From: Pelomonas sp. V22
Lineage (GTDB): Bacteria; Pseudomonadota; Gammaproteobacteria; Burkholderiales; Burkholderiaceae_C
Length of the DNA: 64,000 nt
Direction of reading: 5' to 3'
Assembly: GCF_030014915.1 (NCBI RefSeq)
Contig: NZ_JAGIXS010000006.1
Location: 1 to 64,000 of the forward strand
Shown piece by piece: positions 52,603-62,105 of the stretch; the stretch's first letter is position 1; each line of letters begins with the position of its first letter. Made by a program: the position numbers and the translations under genes. Below the pieces are notes generated by a model. It saw only the letters and a list, made by a program, of their open reading frames with translations, did not search any database and was not told the DNA's origin.

Positions 52603-55070
52603 TGAACGCCATGACGATGCGGCGCCTGCTGGCGGCCGCCACCCTCGCCCTGTGCAGCGCCGCGAGCCAGGCCCAGCTGATCGACGACGTGGAGCTGCGC
52701 CGTCAGGGCGACGATGCCCTGGTTGTCGTGCGCTTCGTGACGCCACTGCAGTTCCAGCGCAATGTGGCGGCCCGCAGCGGCGACCTGGGCCAGGTCTATT
52801 ACGAGCTGCTGCCCACGCGCGACGCGCTGAACCTGATCACGGCCGAGCGCCGGCTCACCACACCGGCCGGCGCGCCGCTCCTGATCGTGACCGACGAGAG
52901 CGCGGGCGGCACCGAGCGCAGCCGCAAGCTGGTGCTGCGCTTCTTCGGCGAGACACCCTACCAGGCCCGCGCCGGCGCGGGCAACCGCAGTATCGAGCTG
53001 CTGCTGCGTGGCAAGGGCAGCCTGCTGGCCGAGTCGGTGGCGCCCGCCGCCGCACCGCGACCGGCGGCATCGGCGGCATCAGCGGGATCCGCTGGATCAG
53101 CCGGCGTGACCCTGCTGCTGCAACAGCTGGCGGGCGACGATGCCGGCCAGGCCGTGCCCGTGCTCTTGCAGAGCTACACCGTTCTGGTGCGCAGCCGCCA
53201 GGTCGAGGGCCGACCGCTGCGCGAGACGCTGGTGACTGGCATTGCCAGCGAGGCCGAGGCCCGCTCGCTGATCGCTGCCCTGAAGTCGCGCTTCCCGCAG
53301 GTGGCCATCGATACCGCGCCGTCCAACGCCGAGACCCAGGCCGCCACCGCGCCGCTCGCCACCGCACCGCAAATGCCTGCGGCGCTCGGCGAGGCCGATG
53401 AGGCCCGTTCCGCCGCGCTGCTGGCTGCGGCCCGCAAGCACAGCGAGGAGGGCGACCACACGGCCGCCATCGTGAGGCTGGAAGAAGTGCTGGCGATGCC
53501 GCCGCATGGCCGCACGGCCGAGGCGCAGGAGCTGATCGCCCAGGCCCGCTGGCGCCAGGGCGACACCGAGCGAGCGCGCGCCGAGTTCGAGCTGTACCTG
53601 AAGCTTTATCTGAAGGGTGAGGGCGCCGGCCGGGCAAGGGAGGCGCTGCTGACGCTGGCGCCTCCACCGACGCCGGTGCTGGCGCCGGTCGGTGCGGACG
53701 GCAAGGCCGCAGCAACGACCACGCTCAGCGGCTCGCTGTCGAGCTTCTATTACGGGGGGCAGTCCAAGATCCGCACGCAGGACTTCCAGGACTCGCCGCT
53801 GGGCGGCCTGCCCGAGCTGGTCAGCGACGCCTCGCTGTCGGGCACCGACCAGAAGCAGATCATCTCCAGCGTCGACGTGAACTGGCGCCGCCGCGATGCG
53901 GACAGCGACCTGCGCCTGGTGCTGCGAGATACCTACAGCGCCGACCTGCTGCGCAGTGATCGCAGCAAGAACAAGCTGTCGGCCCTCTATGCCGACTACC
54001 GCCTCACGTCGATGGGCCTGAACCTGCGCCTGGGCCGGCAATCGCCCACCGGCGGCGGCGTGATCGGCCGCTTCGATGGTCTGCAGCTGGGCTACAAGTT
54101 CGCGCCCAAATGGCGGCTGAGCGGCGTGGTCGGTCAGCCCTCCGATCACCTGCTCGACGCCAAGCGCTACTTCTACGGCACCTCCATCGAGGCCGATGAG
54201 TTCCTGGTCAAGGGCCTGGGCGGCAGCCTCTATGCGATCGAGCAGCGCGTCGATGGCCAGGTCGATCGCCGCGCCATCGGCAGCGAGCTGCGCCTGCTGG
54301 CCGGCCCGGTCACGGCCCTCGGCCTGCTCGACTACGACCCGCTGCTCAAGGGCCTCAACATCGGCTCGCTGCAGGCCACCTGGCAATGGCAGGACAACAC
54401 GGTGGTCAATGTGCTGTACGACCGCCGCTCGACGCCGATGCTGATGCTGGGCAACAGCCTGTTCTTCCAGAACCCGGTGCTGCAGGTGCAGGCGCGCACC
54501 CTCTACGAGCTGCTGCTGACGCAAAGCCTGCCGCTGCTGCGCCAGCAGGTGCGCGACACCACGGCCTTCAGCACGCAAGGCATGGTTTCGATCACGCGGC
54601 CGCTCACGCCGAGCTGGCAGCTGGGCCTGGACCTGCGCCTGACCAATGTCGGCGCGCTGCCGCCGGTGGCCGACATCCTGCCGAGCGGCCAGCCCGGCAC
54701 CGGCAACATCTGGAGCAGCGGCCTGCAGCTGATCGGCACCAACCTGTACTCGGCGCGCGACACCCATGTGCTGCTGCTGACCCTGCTGCGCGGCCCGAGC
54801 TACCGGGGCGAGCTCCTCTCCTACAACAACAGCTCGGCCGTTGGCGAGGGTTGGCTGATGGAGCCCTCGCTGCGCCTGTACCGCCAGCGCGACGACACCG
54901 GCACCGACAGCCGCCGCTGGGCGCCGGGCCTGCGTCTGAGCAAGCGCAGCACGGCCAAGCTGGTGCTGGAAGGCGAGCTGAGCATGGAGTTCAGCAAGAC
55001 CGACGGCCCGCTGCGGCACGAGTCCTCCAACCGCAGCTTCTACTACCTGGGCCTGCGCTATGACCTCTGA
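52602..55070 (+). CDS. outer-membrane beta-barrel protein with AMIN/SPOR/TPR-like front
   Basis: 822 residues with a signal peptide (LAAATLALCSAASQAQ). Residues about 25-130 resemble an AMIN-type beta domain, about 160-230 read as a SPOR-like segment (QSYTVLVRSRQ, EAEARSLIAALKSRFP), and about 260-335 as TPR-like helices (AARKHSEEGDHTAAIVRLEEVLAM). From about residue 345 the sequence alternates polar and hydrophobic residues to a final RSFYYLGLRYDL, a typical barrel end with terminal aromatic strand. It is probably the porin partner of the cytochromes. ATGs at 52602, 52611 and 52617 are all possible; the first overlaps the cytochrome stop. Exact strand count not determined. Confidence 0.8.
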   Translation: MNAMTMRRLLAAATLALCSAASQAQLIDDVELRRQGDDALVVVRFVTPLQFQRNVAARSGDLGQVYYELLPTRDALNLITAERRLTTPAGAPLLIVTDESAGGTERSRKLVLRFFGETPYQARAGAGNRSIELLLRGKGSLLAESVAPAAAPRPAASAASAGSAGSAGVTLLLQQLAGDDAGQAVPVLLQSYTVLVRSRQVEGRPLRETLVTGIASEAEARSLIAALKSRFPQVAIDTAPSNAETQAATAPLATAPQMPAALGEADEARSAALLAAARKHSEEGDHTAAIVRLEEVLAMPPHGRTAEAQELIAQARWRQGDTERARAEFELYLKLYLKGEGAGRAREALLTLAPPPTPVLAPVGADGKAAATTTLSGSLSSFYYGGQSKIRTQDFQDSPLGGLPELVSDASLSGTDQKQIISSVDVNWRRRDADSDLRLVLRDTYSADLLRSDRSKNKLSALYADYRLTSMGLNLRLGRQSPTGGGVIGRFDGLQLGYKFAPKWRLSGVVGQPSDHLLDAKRYFYGTSIEADEFLVKGLGGSLYAIEQRVDGQVDRRAIGSELRLLAGPVTALGLLDYDPLLKGLNIGSLQATWQWQDNTVVNVLYDRRSTPMLMLGNSLFFQNPVLQVQARTLYELLLTQSLPLLRQQVRDTTAFSTQGMVSITRPLTPSWQLGLDLRLTNVGALPPVADILPSGQPGTGNIWSSGLQLIGTNLYSARDTHVLLLTLLRGPSYRGELLSYNNSSAVGEGWLMEPSLRLYRQRDDTGTDSRRWAPGLRLSKRSTAKLVLEGELSMEFSKTDGPLRHESSNRSFYYLGLRYDL

Positions 55071-55686
55071 GGCGGGTTTGCTGCTGCGCGCCTGCGAGCT
55101 GGCCTGCGAGCGCGGTGGCCGCCTGGTCTGCCGCGACCAGAGTCTGACGCTGGCGGTGGGCGGCTCGGTCTGGCTGCGCGGTCGCAATGGCTGCGGCAAG
55201 ACCAGCCTGTTGCGCGTGCTCGCCGGCCTGGCCCGCCCGGCCCGTGGCGAGCTGTGGCTGGCGCCGCAAGTGCGCAGCCTTTTCGTCGGCCATCAGAACG
55301 CCTTGAAGGACGAGCTCACGGTGGCCGAGAACCAGCGCTTCCTCGCGCGGCTGTGCCGGCTCGAACGTGGCGAAGCGGCACTCGATCAAGCACTCAAGAC
55401 CTGGGGCCTGTGGAGCCGCCGCCACCTGCCGGCGCGTGCCTTGTCACAGGGCCTGCGCCGGCGCCTGTCGCTGTCGCGGCTGAGCCTCGCGGAGGACGCG
55501 CGGCTGTGGCTGCTCGACGAGCCTTTCGATGCGCTGGACGGCGAGGGCGTGGCCACGCTGGGCGCGGCGCTGTACGGCCATCGCGCGATGGGCGGTGCCT
55601 GTGTGCTGAGCAGCCATCTGCCGCTGGGCTTTGACCGCCTGCCGCAGCTGGAGCACTGGGTCGAGGCGCGGGGAGCGGGCGCATGA
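55060..55686 (+). CDS. ccmA: heme exporter ATP-binding protein CcmA
   Basis: 208 residues. ABC ATPase with Walker A GRNGCGKTS, a signature region LSQGLRRRLSLSRL and Walker B LWLLDEPFDALD. Part of the CcmABCD complex that releases holo-CcmE from CcmC. Its ATG lies inside the last codons of the barrel gene (11-bp overlap), so translation is coupled to the electron-transfer genes. The stop overlaps ccmB by ATGA. Confidence 0.95.
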   Translation: MTSEAGLLLRACELACERGGRLVCRDQSLTLAVGGSVWLRGRNGCGKTSLLRVLAGLARPARGELWLAPQVRSLFVGHQNALKDELTVAENQRFLARLCRLERGEAALDQALKTWGLWSRRHLPARALSQGLRRRLSLSRLSLAEDARLWLLDEPFDALDGEGVATLGAALYGHRAMGGACVLSSHLPLGFDRLPQLEHWVEARGAGA

Positions 55687-56429
55687 AGCGCGACGAAGCC
55701 CTGACGCTGAGGATGCCGGCACCCATCCGGCCCGCCCGACCCGAGCCGCACCCATCCCGCGAGCCCTCGCTGGCCTGGGCGCTGCTGCAGCGCGACCTGC
55801 GGCTGGCGCTGCGCCGCCGCGGCGAGGCGCTGTTGCCACTCGGCTTCTTCGGTGTGATCGCCGGCCTGCAACCGCTGGGCATTGGCTCGGATCTGGTGCT
55901 GCTGCGCCAGATCGGGCCGGGCCTGATCTGGATGGCGGCCCTGCTCGCGGCCCTGCTGCCGCTGCCGGCCCTCTTTGCCACCGACCAGGCCGACGGCACG
56001 CTGGACCAGCTGATGCTCAGCGGCGAGCCGCTGTGGCTGCTCGCGCTGGCCAAGTCTGCTGCCCATTGGCTGGTCAGCAGTGCGGCGCTCGTGCTGCTCG
56101 CGCCGCTTCTGGGCCTGCTCTATGGCCTGAGCGGCGAAGCCCTGCTCGTGCTGGTGGCCGGCCTCCTGATCGGAACGCCGGTGCTGAGCCTTGTTGGCAC
56201 GCTCGGCGCGGCGCTGACCACGGGCGTGCGCAGCGCCGGTGCGCTGATCCTGCTGCTGGTCCTGCCGCTGCTGGCGCCGGTGCTGATCTTCGGCGCGGGC
56301 GCCGTGCAGGCCGTGCTGGCCGGGCAGAGTGCTGCACCCCATCTTTCGCTGCTCGGTGCCGAGGCCTTGTTCGCCCTGGTCGGCAGCCCCTTTCTGACGG
56401 CGCAGGCCCTGCGCATCGCCCAGGAGTGA
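55683..56429 (+). CDS. ccmB: heme exporter membrane protein CcmB
   Basis: 248 residues with six predicted helices and LFATDQADGTLDQL, a typical CcmB segment. Permease subunit of the CcmAB transporter. The N-terminus has about 28 extra Pro/Arg-rich residues before LAWALLQRDLRLALRRR, where other CcmB proteins begin, so a later start is possible. Confidence 0.93.
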   Translation: MKRDEALTLRMPAPIRPARPEPHPSREPSLAWALLQRDLRLALRRRGEALLPLGFFGVIAGLQPLGIGSDLVLLRQIGPGLIWMAALLAALLPLPALFATDQADGTLDQLMLSGEPLWLLALAKSAAHWLVSSAALVLLAPLLGLLYGLSGEALLVLVAGLLIGTPVLSLVGTLGAALTTGVRSAGALILLLVLPLLAPVLIFGAGAVQAVLAGQSAAPHLSLLGAEALFALVGSPFLTAQALRIAQE

Positions 56430-56436
56430 ACCCACG

Positions 56437-57225
56437 ATGAACACCTCCGCCACGCTGCGCCCGCCCTGGCGCCTCTTCAGCCTCGCGGCACCGTCCAGCT
56501 TCTACCGCGCCACCGAGGCGCTGGCGCCGCTGCTCTGGGCTGCCTGCCTGGTGCTGGCGGCCGTGGCCCTGTGGATGGGCTTCGTCGTCGCGCCCACCGA
56601 TGCCACACAGGGCGAGGCCTACCGCATCATCTACCTGCATGTGCCGGCGGCCTGGCTGTCCATGGTGCTTTACGTGGCGATGGCCTTCTGGGCCCTGCTC
56701 GGCTGGGCCTGGAACGTGCGCATGGCGGCGATGCTGGCGCGCGCCATCGCGCCCACCGGCGCGCTGTTCACCGTGATCGCGCTGTGGACCGGCGCGGCCT
56801 GGGGCAAGCCGACCTGGGGCACCTGGTGGGTCTGGGATGCGCGGCTGACCAGCGAGCTGATCCTGCTCTTCCTCTACCTCGGCTACCTGGCCCTGGTTGC
56901 CAGCATCGAGGACACGCGCCGCGCCGACCAGGCCGGCGCTCTGCTGGCGCTCGTCGGCGCCATCAATGTGCCGGTCATCTACTTTTCGGTGCGGTGGTGG
57001 AACACGCTGCACCAGGGGGCCACGATCAGCGCGACGGCCGCGCCCAAGATGGCCAGCACCATGCTCACCGCCATGCTGCTGATGACGCTGGCCTGCTGGG
57101 CCTATGCCTTTGCCGTCGTCTTCGCGCGGGCCCGTGCCATCGCGCTGGAGCGCGAGTCCGATCACCAATGGGTCCGCCAGCTGCAGGCTGAGCAGGGCCC
57201 GCAACGCCACCGCCACGAATCATGA
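56437..57225 (+). CDS. ccmC: heme delivery protein CcmC
   Basis: 262 residues, six helices, with the tryptophan-rich heme-handling segment [16 protein letters not shown] and flanking His residues ([16 protein letters not shown]). Loads heme onto CcmE in the periplasm. Seven bases after ccmB; its stop overlaps ccmD (ATGA). Confidence 0.96.
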   Translation: MNTSATLRPPWRLFSLAAPSSFYRATEALAPLLWAACLVLAAVALWMGFVVAPTDATQGEAYRIIYLHVPAAWLSMVLYVAMAFWALLGWAWNVRMAAMLARAIAPTGALFTVIALWTGAAWGKPTWGTWWVWDARLTSELILLFLYLGYLALVASIEDTRRADQAGALLALVGAINVPVIYFSVRWWNTLHQGATISATAAPKMASTMLTAMLLMTLACWAYAFAVVFARARAIALERESDHQWVRQLQAEQGPQRHRHES

Positions 57226-57383
57226 GCAGCTTGCAAACCCTGATCGATCTGGGCGGCTACGGCCGCTACGTCTGGCCGGCCTATGGCCTGAGCCTCCTGC
57301 TGATGTTGGTGGAGCCTTGGCTCTTGCGCCGGCGCCTGGCGCGCGCGCTGGCACCGCGCCAGGACGGGGAGGGCGAGGCATGA
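57222..57383 (+). CDS. ccmD: heme exporter protein CcmD
   Basis: 53 residues, found by reading the gap between ccmC and ccm[21 protein letters not shown], one membrane helix and a basic [10 protein letters not shown] tail. The [11 protein letters not shown] segment is typical of CcmD. It overlaps both neighbours by ATGA. It aids release of holo-CcmE. Confidence 0.93.
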   Translation: MSSLQTLIDLGGYGRYVWPAYGLSLLLMLVEPWLLRRRLARALAPRQDGEGEA

Positions 57384-57835
57384 AGGCGCGCAACAAGCGG
57401 CTCCTCCTGGCGGCGGGCGCACTCGCCCTGCTGGGCCTCGCAGCCGCCCTGGTGATGAATGCCTTCCGCAGCAACCTGGTGTTCTTCTATTCGCCGAGCC
57501 AGGTGCAGGCCGGCGAGGCGCCGCAGGGCCGGCTGTTCCGCATCGGCGGCCTGGTGGAGGCCGGCAGCGTGAAGCGCGATGGCGTGGTCGTGAGCTTCCG
57601 CGTCACCGACACCACGCATGCCATGGTGGTGGACTACCAGGGCATCCTCCCGGACCTGTTCAAGGAGGGCAAGGGCGTGGTGGCCCAGGGCCGGCTGCAG
57701 GGCGATGGCCGTTTCGTCGCGCAGGAAGTGCTGGCCAAGCATGACGAGAACTACATGCCGCCCGAGGCCGCTGAGGCACTGGAGCGTGCGCGCAAGGGCG
57801 GCAGCCTGAAGACTTCGTCGGTGGGCGCGCCATGA
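57380..57835 (+). CDS. ccmE: heme chaperone CcmE
   Basis: 151 residues. One N-terminal helix anchors an OB-fold domain with [32 protein letters not shown] and the heme-binding [12 protein letters not shown], whose His binds heme covalently. Carries heme from CcmC to CcmF. The in-frame upstream extension is ccmC/ccmD read in another frame. Confidence 0.96.
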   Translation: MKARNKRLLLAAGALALLGLAAALVMNAFRSNLVFFYSPSQVQAGEAPQGRLFRIGGLVEAGSVKRDGVVVSFRVTDTTHAMVVDYQGILPDLFKEGKGVVAQGRLQGDGRFVAQEVLAKHDENYMPPEAAEALERARKGGSLKTSSVGAP

Positions 57836-59805
57836 GGGTCGAACTGGGACACCTCGCCCTGTGGCTGGCGCTCGCGGCGACGCTGGTGCAGTCGCTACTG
57901 CCGCTGTGGGGCCTGCAGCGCGGCCGGGCCGAGCTCGCGGCGCTGGCGCGGCCGCTGGCCCGGCTGATCGCCGGCCTGGTGGCTTTCTCTTTTGTGATGC
58001 TGACGCTCAGCTTCGTGGCCAATGACTTCAGCGTGCTCTACGTGGCCGAGCATTCCAACACCGCGCTGCCGCTGGCCTACAAGATCGCTGGCGTCTGGGG
58101 CGGCCACGAGGGCTCGCTGCTGCTGTGGCTCTTGATGCTGCAGCTCTGGACCCTGGCGGTGGACCGCTTCAGTGCCCGCCTGCCCGAGCCGCTGGTGACG
58201 CGCTTGCTGGTGGTGCTGGCCTGGGTGGCGCTCGGCTTCCTGCTCTTCATGCTGCTGACCTCCAACCCCTTCGAGCGCTTGATACCCGCTGCGCCCGACG
58301 GCCGCGACCTGAACCCGCTGCTGCAGGACCCTGGCATGGTCATCCATCCGCCCATGCTCTACATGGGCTATGTGGGCTTCTCGGTGGCCTTCGCCTTCGC
58401 CATCGCGGCGCTGCTGAGCGGCGAACTGGATGCGCAATGGGCCCGCTGGACGCGCCCCTGGACCACGGCGGCCTGGGTCTTCCTCACGCTCGGGATCATG
58501 CTCGGCAGCTGGTGGGCCTATTACGAGCTGGGCTGGGGCGGCTGGTGGTTCTGGGACCCGGTGGAGAACGCCTCCTTCATGCCCTGGCTGGTGGGCACGG
58601 CCCTGATCCATTCGCTGGCCGTGACCGAGAAGCGTGGTGCCTTCAAATCCTGGACCGTGCTGATGGCCATCCTCGCTTTCTCGCTGTCCCTGCTCGGCAC
58701 CTTCCTCGTCCGCTCGGGCGTGCTGAGCTCGGTCCATGCCTTTGCGTCGGACCCGAAGCGCGGGCTCTTCATCCTGGCCTTCCTGGGCGTCACCGTGGGT
58801 GGTGCGCTCGCGCTCTATGGCTGGCGCTCGGGCAAGGTGGGCCTCGGGGCCCGCTTCGAGCTGCTGTCGCGCGAGACGGCCTTGCTGGCCAACAACGTGC
58901 TGCTGCTGGTGGCCACGGCTGCCGTGCTGCTGGGCACGCTGTACCCACTGGTGCTCGATGGACTCGGCCTCGGCAAGATCTCGGTGGGCGTGCCTTACTT
59001 CGAGGCGGTCTTCGTGCCGCTGACGGCGCCGCTGCTGTTCCTGATGGCCGTGGGTCCGCTGCTGCGCTGGAAGGCCGCCGAACTGCCTCCGCTGCTGCTG
59101 CGCCTGCGCTGGGCCGCCTTGGTGGCGGTGCTGGCCGGCGTGGGCAGCACCTGGGCGGCCGGCCGCATCGGCTGGCAGGCGGCGCTGGGGCTCACGGCGG
59201 CGTTCTGGATTGTTGGCGGCGTGCTCACCGACGCCTGGCCCCGAGGCGCGACCTGGCCTGAGCGCTGGCGCCAACTGGCCGCGCAGCCGCGTGGCGCCTG
59301 GGGCATGTGGCTGGCCCATGCCGGCGTGGCCGTGTTCATCATCGGCGTGGTGATGGTCAAGGGCTACGAGCAGGAGCGCGATGTGCGCGTGCGGCCCGGC
59401 GACACGGTGAGCTTCGAGCACCTCAGCTTCCGCTTCCTCGGCGTGGAAGACGTGCAAGGTCCCAACTACCTGGCGGCGCGCGGCACGGTCGAAGCCTGGC
59501 GTGGCGAGAAGCGCGTGGCCGTGATGCAGCCGGAGAAGCGCATCTATCGCGTGCAGCAGAACCCGATGACCGAGGCCGCGATCCACACGGGGCTGCGCGG
59601 CGACCTCTATGTCTCGCTGGGCGAAGCCCTGGAGGACGGCTCCTGGACCTTGCGCGTCTACCTCAAGCCCTTTGTCGACTGGATCTGGGGCGGCTGCGTG
59701 CTGATGGCCCTGGGTGGCGCCTTGGCCGCCACGGATCGGCGTTATCGACAAGTGATACGCGAACGGCGCCTGGCCGCGTCGCCGATGCAGGAGGGGGTGG
59801 CATGA
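57832..59805 (+). CDS. ccmF: heme lyase subunit CcmF
   Basis: 657 residues, many helices. The WWD segment [18 protein letters not shown] and [20 protein letters not shown] are hallmarks. Joins heme from CcmE to apocytochromes with CcmH/CcmI. The antisense frame over most of the gene is a shadow. Confidence 0.97.
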   Translation: MRVELGHLALWLALAATLVQSLLPLWGLQRGRAELAALARPLARLIAGLVAFSFVMLTLSFVANDFSVLYVAEHSNTALPLAYKIAGVWGGHEGSLLLWLLMLQLWTLAVDRFSARLPEPLVTRLLVVLAWVALGFLLFMLLTSNPFERLIPAAPDGRDLNPLLQDPGMVIHPPMLYMGYVGFSVAFAFAIAALLSGELDAQWARWTRPWTTAAWVFLTLGIMLGSWWAYYELGWGGWWFWDPVENASFMPWLVGTALIHSLAVTEKRGAFKSWTVLMAILAFSLSLLGTFLVRSGVLSSVHAFASDPKRGLFILAFLGVTVGGALALYGWRSGKVGLGARFELLSRETALLANNVLLLVATAAVLLGTLYPLVLDGLGLGKISVGVPYFEAVFVPLTAPLLFLMAVGPLLRWKAAELPPLLLRLRWAALVAVLAGVGSTWAAGRIGWQAALGLTAAFWIVGGVLTDAWPRGATWPERWRQLAAQPRGAWGMWLAHAGVAVFIIGVVMVKGYEQERDVRVRPGDTVSFEHLSFRFLGVEDVQGPNYLAARGTVEAWRGEKRVAVMQPEKRIYRVQQNPMTEAAIHTGLRGDLYVSLGEALEDGSWTLRVYLKPFVDWIWGGCVLMALGGALAATDRRYRQVIRERRLAASPMQEGVA

Positions 59806-60344
59806 AACCGCTGTTCAGGCATTGGAAGCTTTGGCTGCCCCTGCTGCTGTTTGCCGTGCTGCTCGGCTTCCTGGCGCGCGGCCTTTCGCGCGACCCGCGT
59901 GAGGTGCCGAGCCCCTTCATCGACAAGCCGGCCCCGGCCTTGGACCTGCCACGCCTTGATCAGGCCGGGCTGCGCCTGCGCCGCGAGGACCTGCTCGGCC
60001 AGGTCTGGCTGCTCAATGTCTGGGCCTCCTGGTGCGTGGCCTGCCGCGAGGAGCACGAGACCCTGCTCGCCTACTCGCGGCGCGGGCGCGTGGCTGTCTA
60101 CGGCCTCAATTACAAGGACACACGCGCAGCGGGCCAGGAGTGGCTGCGCCGCTTCGGCAACCCCTATGTGGCCTCGGGCTTCGATGACCAGGGCCTCGCG
60201 GGTATCGACTGGGGCGTCTATGGCGTGCCCGAGACCTTCGTGATCGACATGGATGGCCGTGTGCGGCTCAAGCACATCGGCCCGCTGACCGAGCAGGTCA
60301 TCGCCGAGAAGATCGAGCCGCTGCTCGTGCAACTGGGAGTCTGA
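59802..60344 (+). CDS. ccmG: thiol:disulfide interchange protein CcmG/DsbE
   Basis: 180 residues. N-terminal membrane helix, then a thioredoxin fold with active site WCVAC in NVWASWCVACREEH and cis-Pro GVPETFVID. Reduces the CXXCH disulfide before heme attachment. ATGA overlap with ccmF. Confidence 0.96.
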   Translation: MKPLFRHWKLWLPLLLFAVLLGFLARGLSRDPREVPSPFIDKPAPALDLPRLDQAGLRLRREDLLGQVWLLNVWASWCVACREEHETLLAYSRRGRVAVYGLNYKDTRAAGQEWLRRFGNPYVASGFDDQGLAGIDWGVYGVPETFVIDMDGRVRLKHIGPLTEQVIAEKIEPLLVQLGV

Positions 60345-60346
60345 GG

Positions 60347-60796
60347 ATGAAACGCTGCTGGACGCTCCTGCTGCTGTGCGTGCTGGCCCTGCCCGGGGCC
60401 CGGGCTGGCGAGGCTTCACCGCTCGCGGCCGACCCGGCGCTCGAGGCGCGCGTGATGGCCGTGTCCTCGGAACTGCGCTGCCTGGTCTGCCAGAACCAGA
60501 CCATCGCCGACTCGCATGCGGGCCTGGCCATCGACCTGCGCGAGCAGGTGCGCCAACGCCTGGCGCGGGGCGAGAGCGAGGCCCAGGTGATCGCCTTCAT
60601 GACCCAGCGCTATGGCGACTTCGTGCTGTACCGCCCGCCGGTCCAGCCCAGCACCTGGCTGCTGTGGTTCGGGCCGGCGCTGCTGCTGTTCGCGGCGCTG
60701 GCGGCCCTGCTGCTGCACCTGGCGCGGCGGCGCACCTTGGCCGACGCCGCCTTCGAACCCGACCCCACCGACGACTTCCTGGAACCCCGCCGATGA
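60347..60796 (+). CDS. ccmH: cytochrome c maturation protein CcmH
   Basis: 149 residues. Signal peptide, the redox motif LRCLVCQNQTIADS (LRCxxCQ) and one C-terminal helix. Holds apocytochrome thiols for CcmF. Starts two bases after the ccmG stop; the stop overlaps ccmI (ATGA). Confidence 0.96.
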   Translation: MKRCWTLLLLCVLALPGARAGEASPLAADPALEARVMAVSSELRCLVCQNQTIADSHAGLAIDLREQVRQRLARGESEAQVIAFMTQRYGDFVLYRPPVQPSTWLLWFGPALLLFAALAALLLHLARRRTLADAAFEPDPTDDFLEPRR

Positions 60797-61947
60797 ACCC
60801 GAACGACCTGAACCTGCTGCGCCAGCGCATTGAACAACTGGACCAGATGCAGCGCGACGGCCTGCTCTCCGAGGCCCTGCACCAGGAAAGCCGCCAGGCG
60901 CTGGAGCGCGAACTGGTGGCGGCAGTGCTGGCCGCACCGGCCGTGACGGCGGCTGCGCCGCGTGCCGGGCTGCGCACCTGGTTGCTGATCGGCGCCGTGG
61001 TGGCCGGCCTGGGCGGTGCCGGCTATTGGTGGAGCGGCTCGGCCGAGGCTGGCTGGTCCGGCATGCAGGCGGGTTTGCCCCCTTCGGCCGCGCCGGCGGC
61101 CCCGGCCGCTTCGGCGCCGCATGCGCTCGGCAACGAGCAGATGGCGGCCATGGTGCAGAGCCTCGCGGAGCGGCTCAAGACCAGCCCCGACGATGCCGAG
61201 GGCTGGGGCATGCTGGCCCGCTCCTACGCCACCCTCGGCCGGCCTGCCGAGGCGCTGCCGGCCTACGAGCGCGCGCTCAAGCTGGCGCCCAAGGATGCGC
61301 AGCTGATGGCCGACTATGCCGACACCCTCGCCCTGCAGCAGGGCCGTCAGCTCAGCGGCGCACCGATGGACTGGATACGCAAGGCCTTGCAGGCTGATCC
61401 GCGTCAGCCCAAGGCCCTGCTGCTGGCCGGCACCGAGGCCTTCAATCGCAAGGACTACGCCGCCGCACTCAAACACTGGGAGGCCGTGGTGCAGGGTGGC
61501 GTGGGGGGCAATCTGGTCGAGCAGGCGCGGGCCGGTGTCGAGGACGCACGCCAGGCGCTCGGTCAGCCGGCGGCCTCCGGCACTGCCCTGCCGGGCCTGG
61601 CCAGTGCCCGCGTAGCCGGCCAGATCCGCCTCGCGCCGGCCCTGCTGAAACAGGTGCAGCCGGACGACACGGTGTTCGTGTTCGCCCGCCCGGCCGAAGG
61701 CGCGCGCATGCCGCTGGCGATGCTGCGCAAGCAGGTGAAGGATCTGCCGCTTTCCTTCGTGCTCGACGACTCGCTGGCCATGAGCCCGCAGGCCCGCCTG
61801 TCCTCGGCGCGCGAGGTCGTGGTCACGGCCCGCATCTCGCGCAGCGGCCAGGCCCAGCCCCAGCCCGGCGACCTGGAGGGCAGCACGGCCGCCGTGGCCG
61901 TGGGCAGCGAGCAGCTGAAGTTGGTGATCGCAACGCCAGTGAAGTGA
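60793..61947 (+). CDS. ccmI: cytochrome c maturation TPR protein CcmI
   Basis: 384 residues. A short N-terminal helix pair region, a membrane helix (TWLLIGAVVAGLGGAGYWW near residue 60), then TPR repeats (AMVQSLAERLKTSPDDAEGW, ARSYATLGRPAEALPAYERA) and a C-terminal beta domain. Binds apocytochrome C-termini and delivers them to the lyase. Last gene of the operon. Confidence 0.92.
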   Translation: MNPNDLNLLRQRIEQLDQMQRDGLLSEALHQESRQALERELVAAVLAAPAVTAAAPRAGLRTWLLIGAVVAGLGGAGYWWSGSAEAGWSGMQAGLPPSAAPAAPAASAPHALGNEQMAAMVQSLAERLKTSPDDAEGWGMLARSYATLGRPAEALPAYERALKLAPKDAQLMADYADTLALQQGRQLSGAPMDWIRKALQADPRQPKALLLAGTEAFNRKDYAAALKHWEAVVQGGVGGNLVEQARAGVEDARQALGQPAASGTALPGLASARVAGQIRLAPALLKQVQPDDTVFVFARPAEGARMPLAMLRKQVKDLPLSFVLDDSLAMSPQARLSSAREVVVTARISRSGQAQPQPGDLEGSTAAVAVGSEQLKLVIATPVK

Positions 61948-61972
61948 CATTGTTCACGGGCGCGACTTCTCG

Positions 61973-61989
61973 CTTCAGCTGCGCTTCAG
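61973..61989. promoter_or_regulatory. second CTTCAG-N5-CTTCAG direct repeat, upstream of the chemoreceptor
   Basis: CTTCAG at 61973-61978 and 61984-61989, same 11-bp spacing as at 45934-45950, in the 158-bp gap between ccmI and the chemoreceptor gene. It may let the OmpR-type regulator control both. No clear terminator was found in this gap. Confidence 0.5.
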
Positions 61990-62105
61990 GTTCGGCCGGT
62001 GTCATGCCCGGCGAGAGAAGAAGAGCTTGCGTTCGATCAAGCCGACCATGAGTTCCAGGGAGCAGATTGAGAAGATCGGCGCAGCGAAGCGCCGGGAGAT
62101 CGAGC

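Noticed and set aside
50095-52746. 883-codon minus-strand frame opposite the giant cytochrome
   Set aside because: Its repeats simply mirror the 459-bp coding repeat; no start signal or domain.
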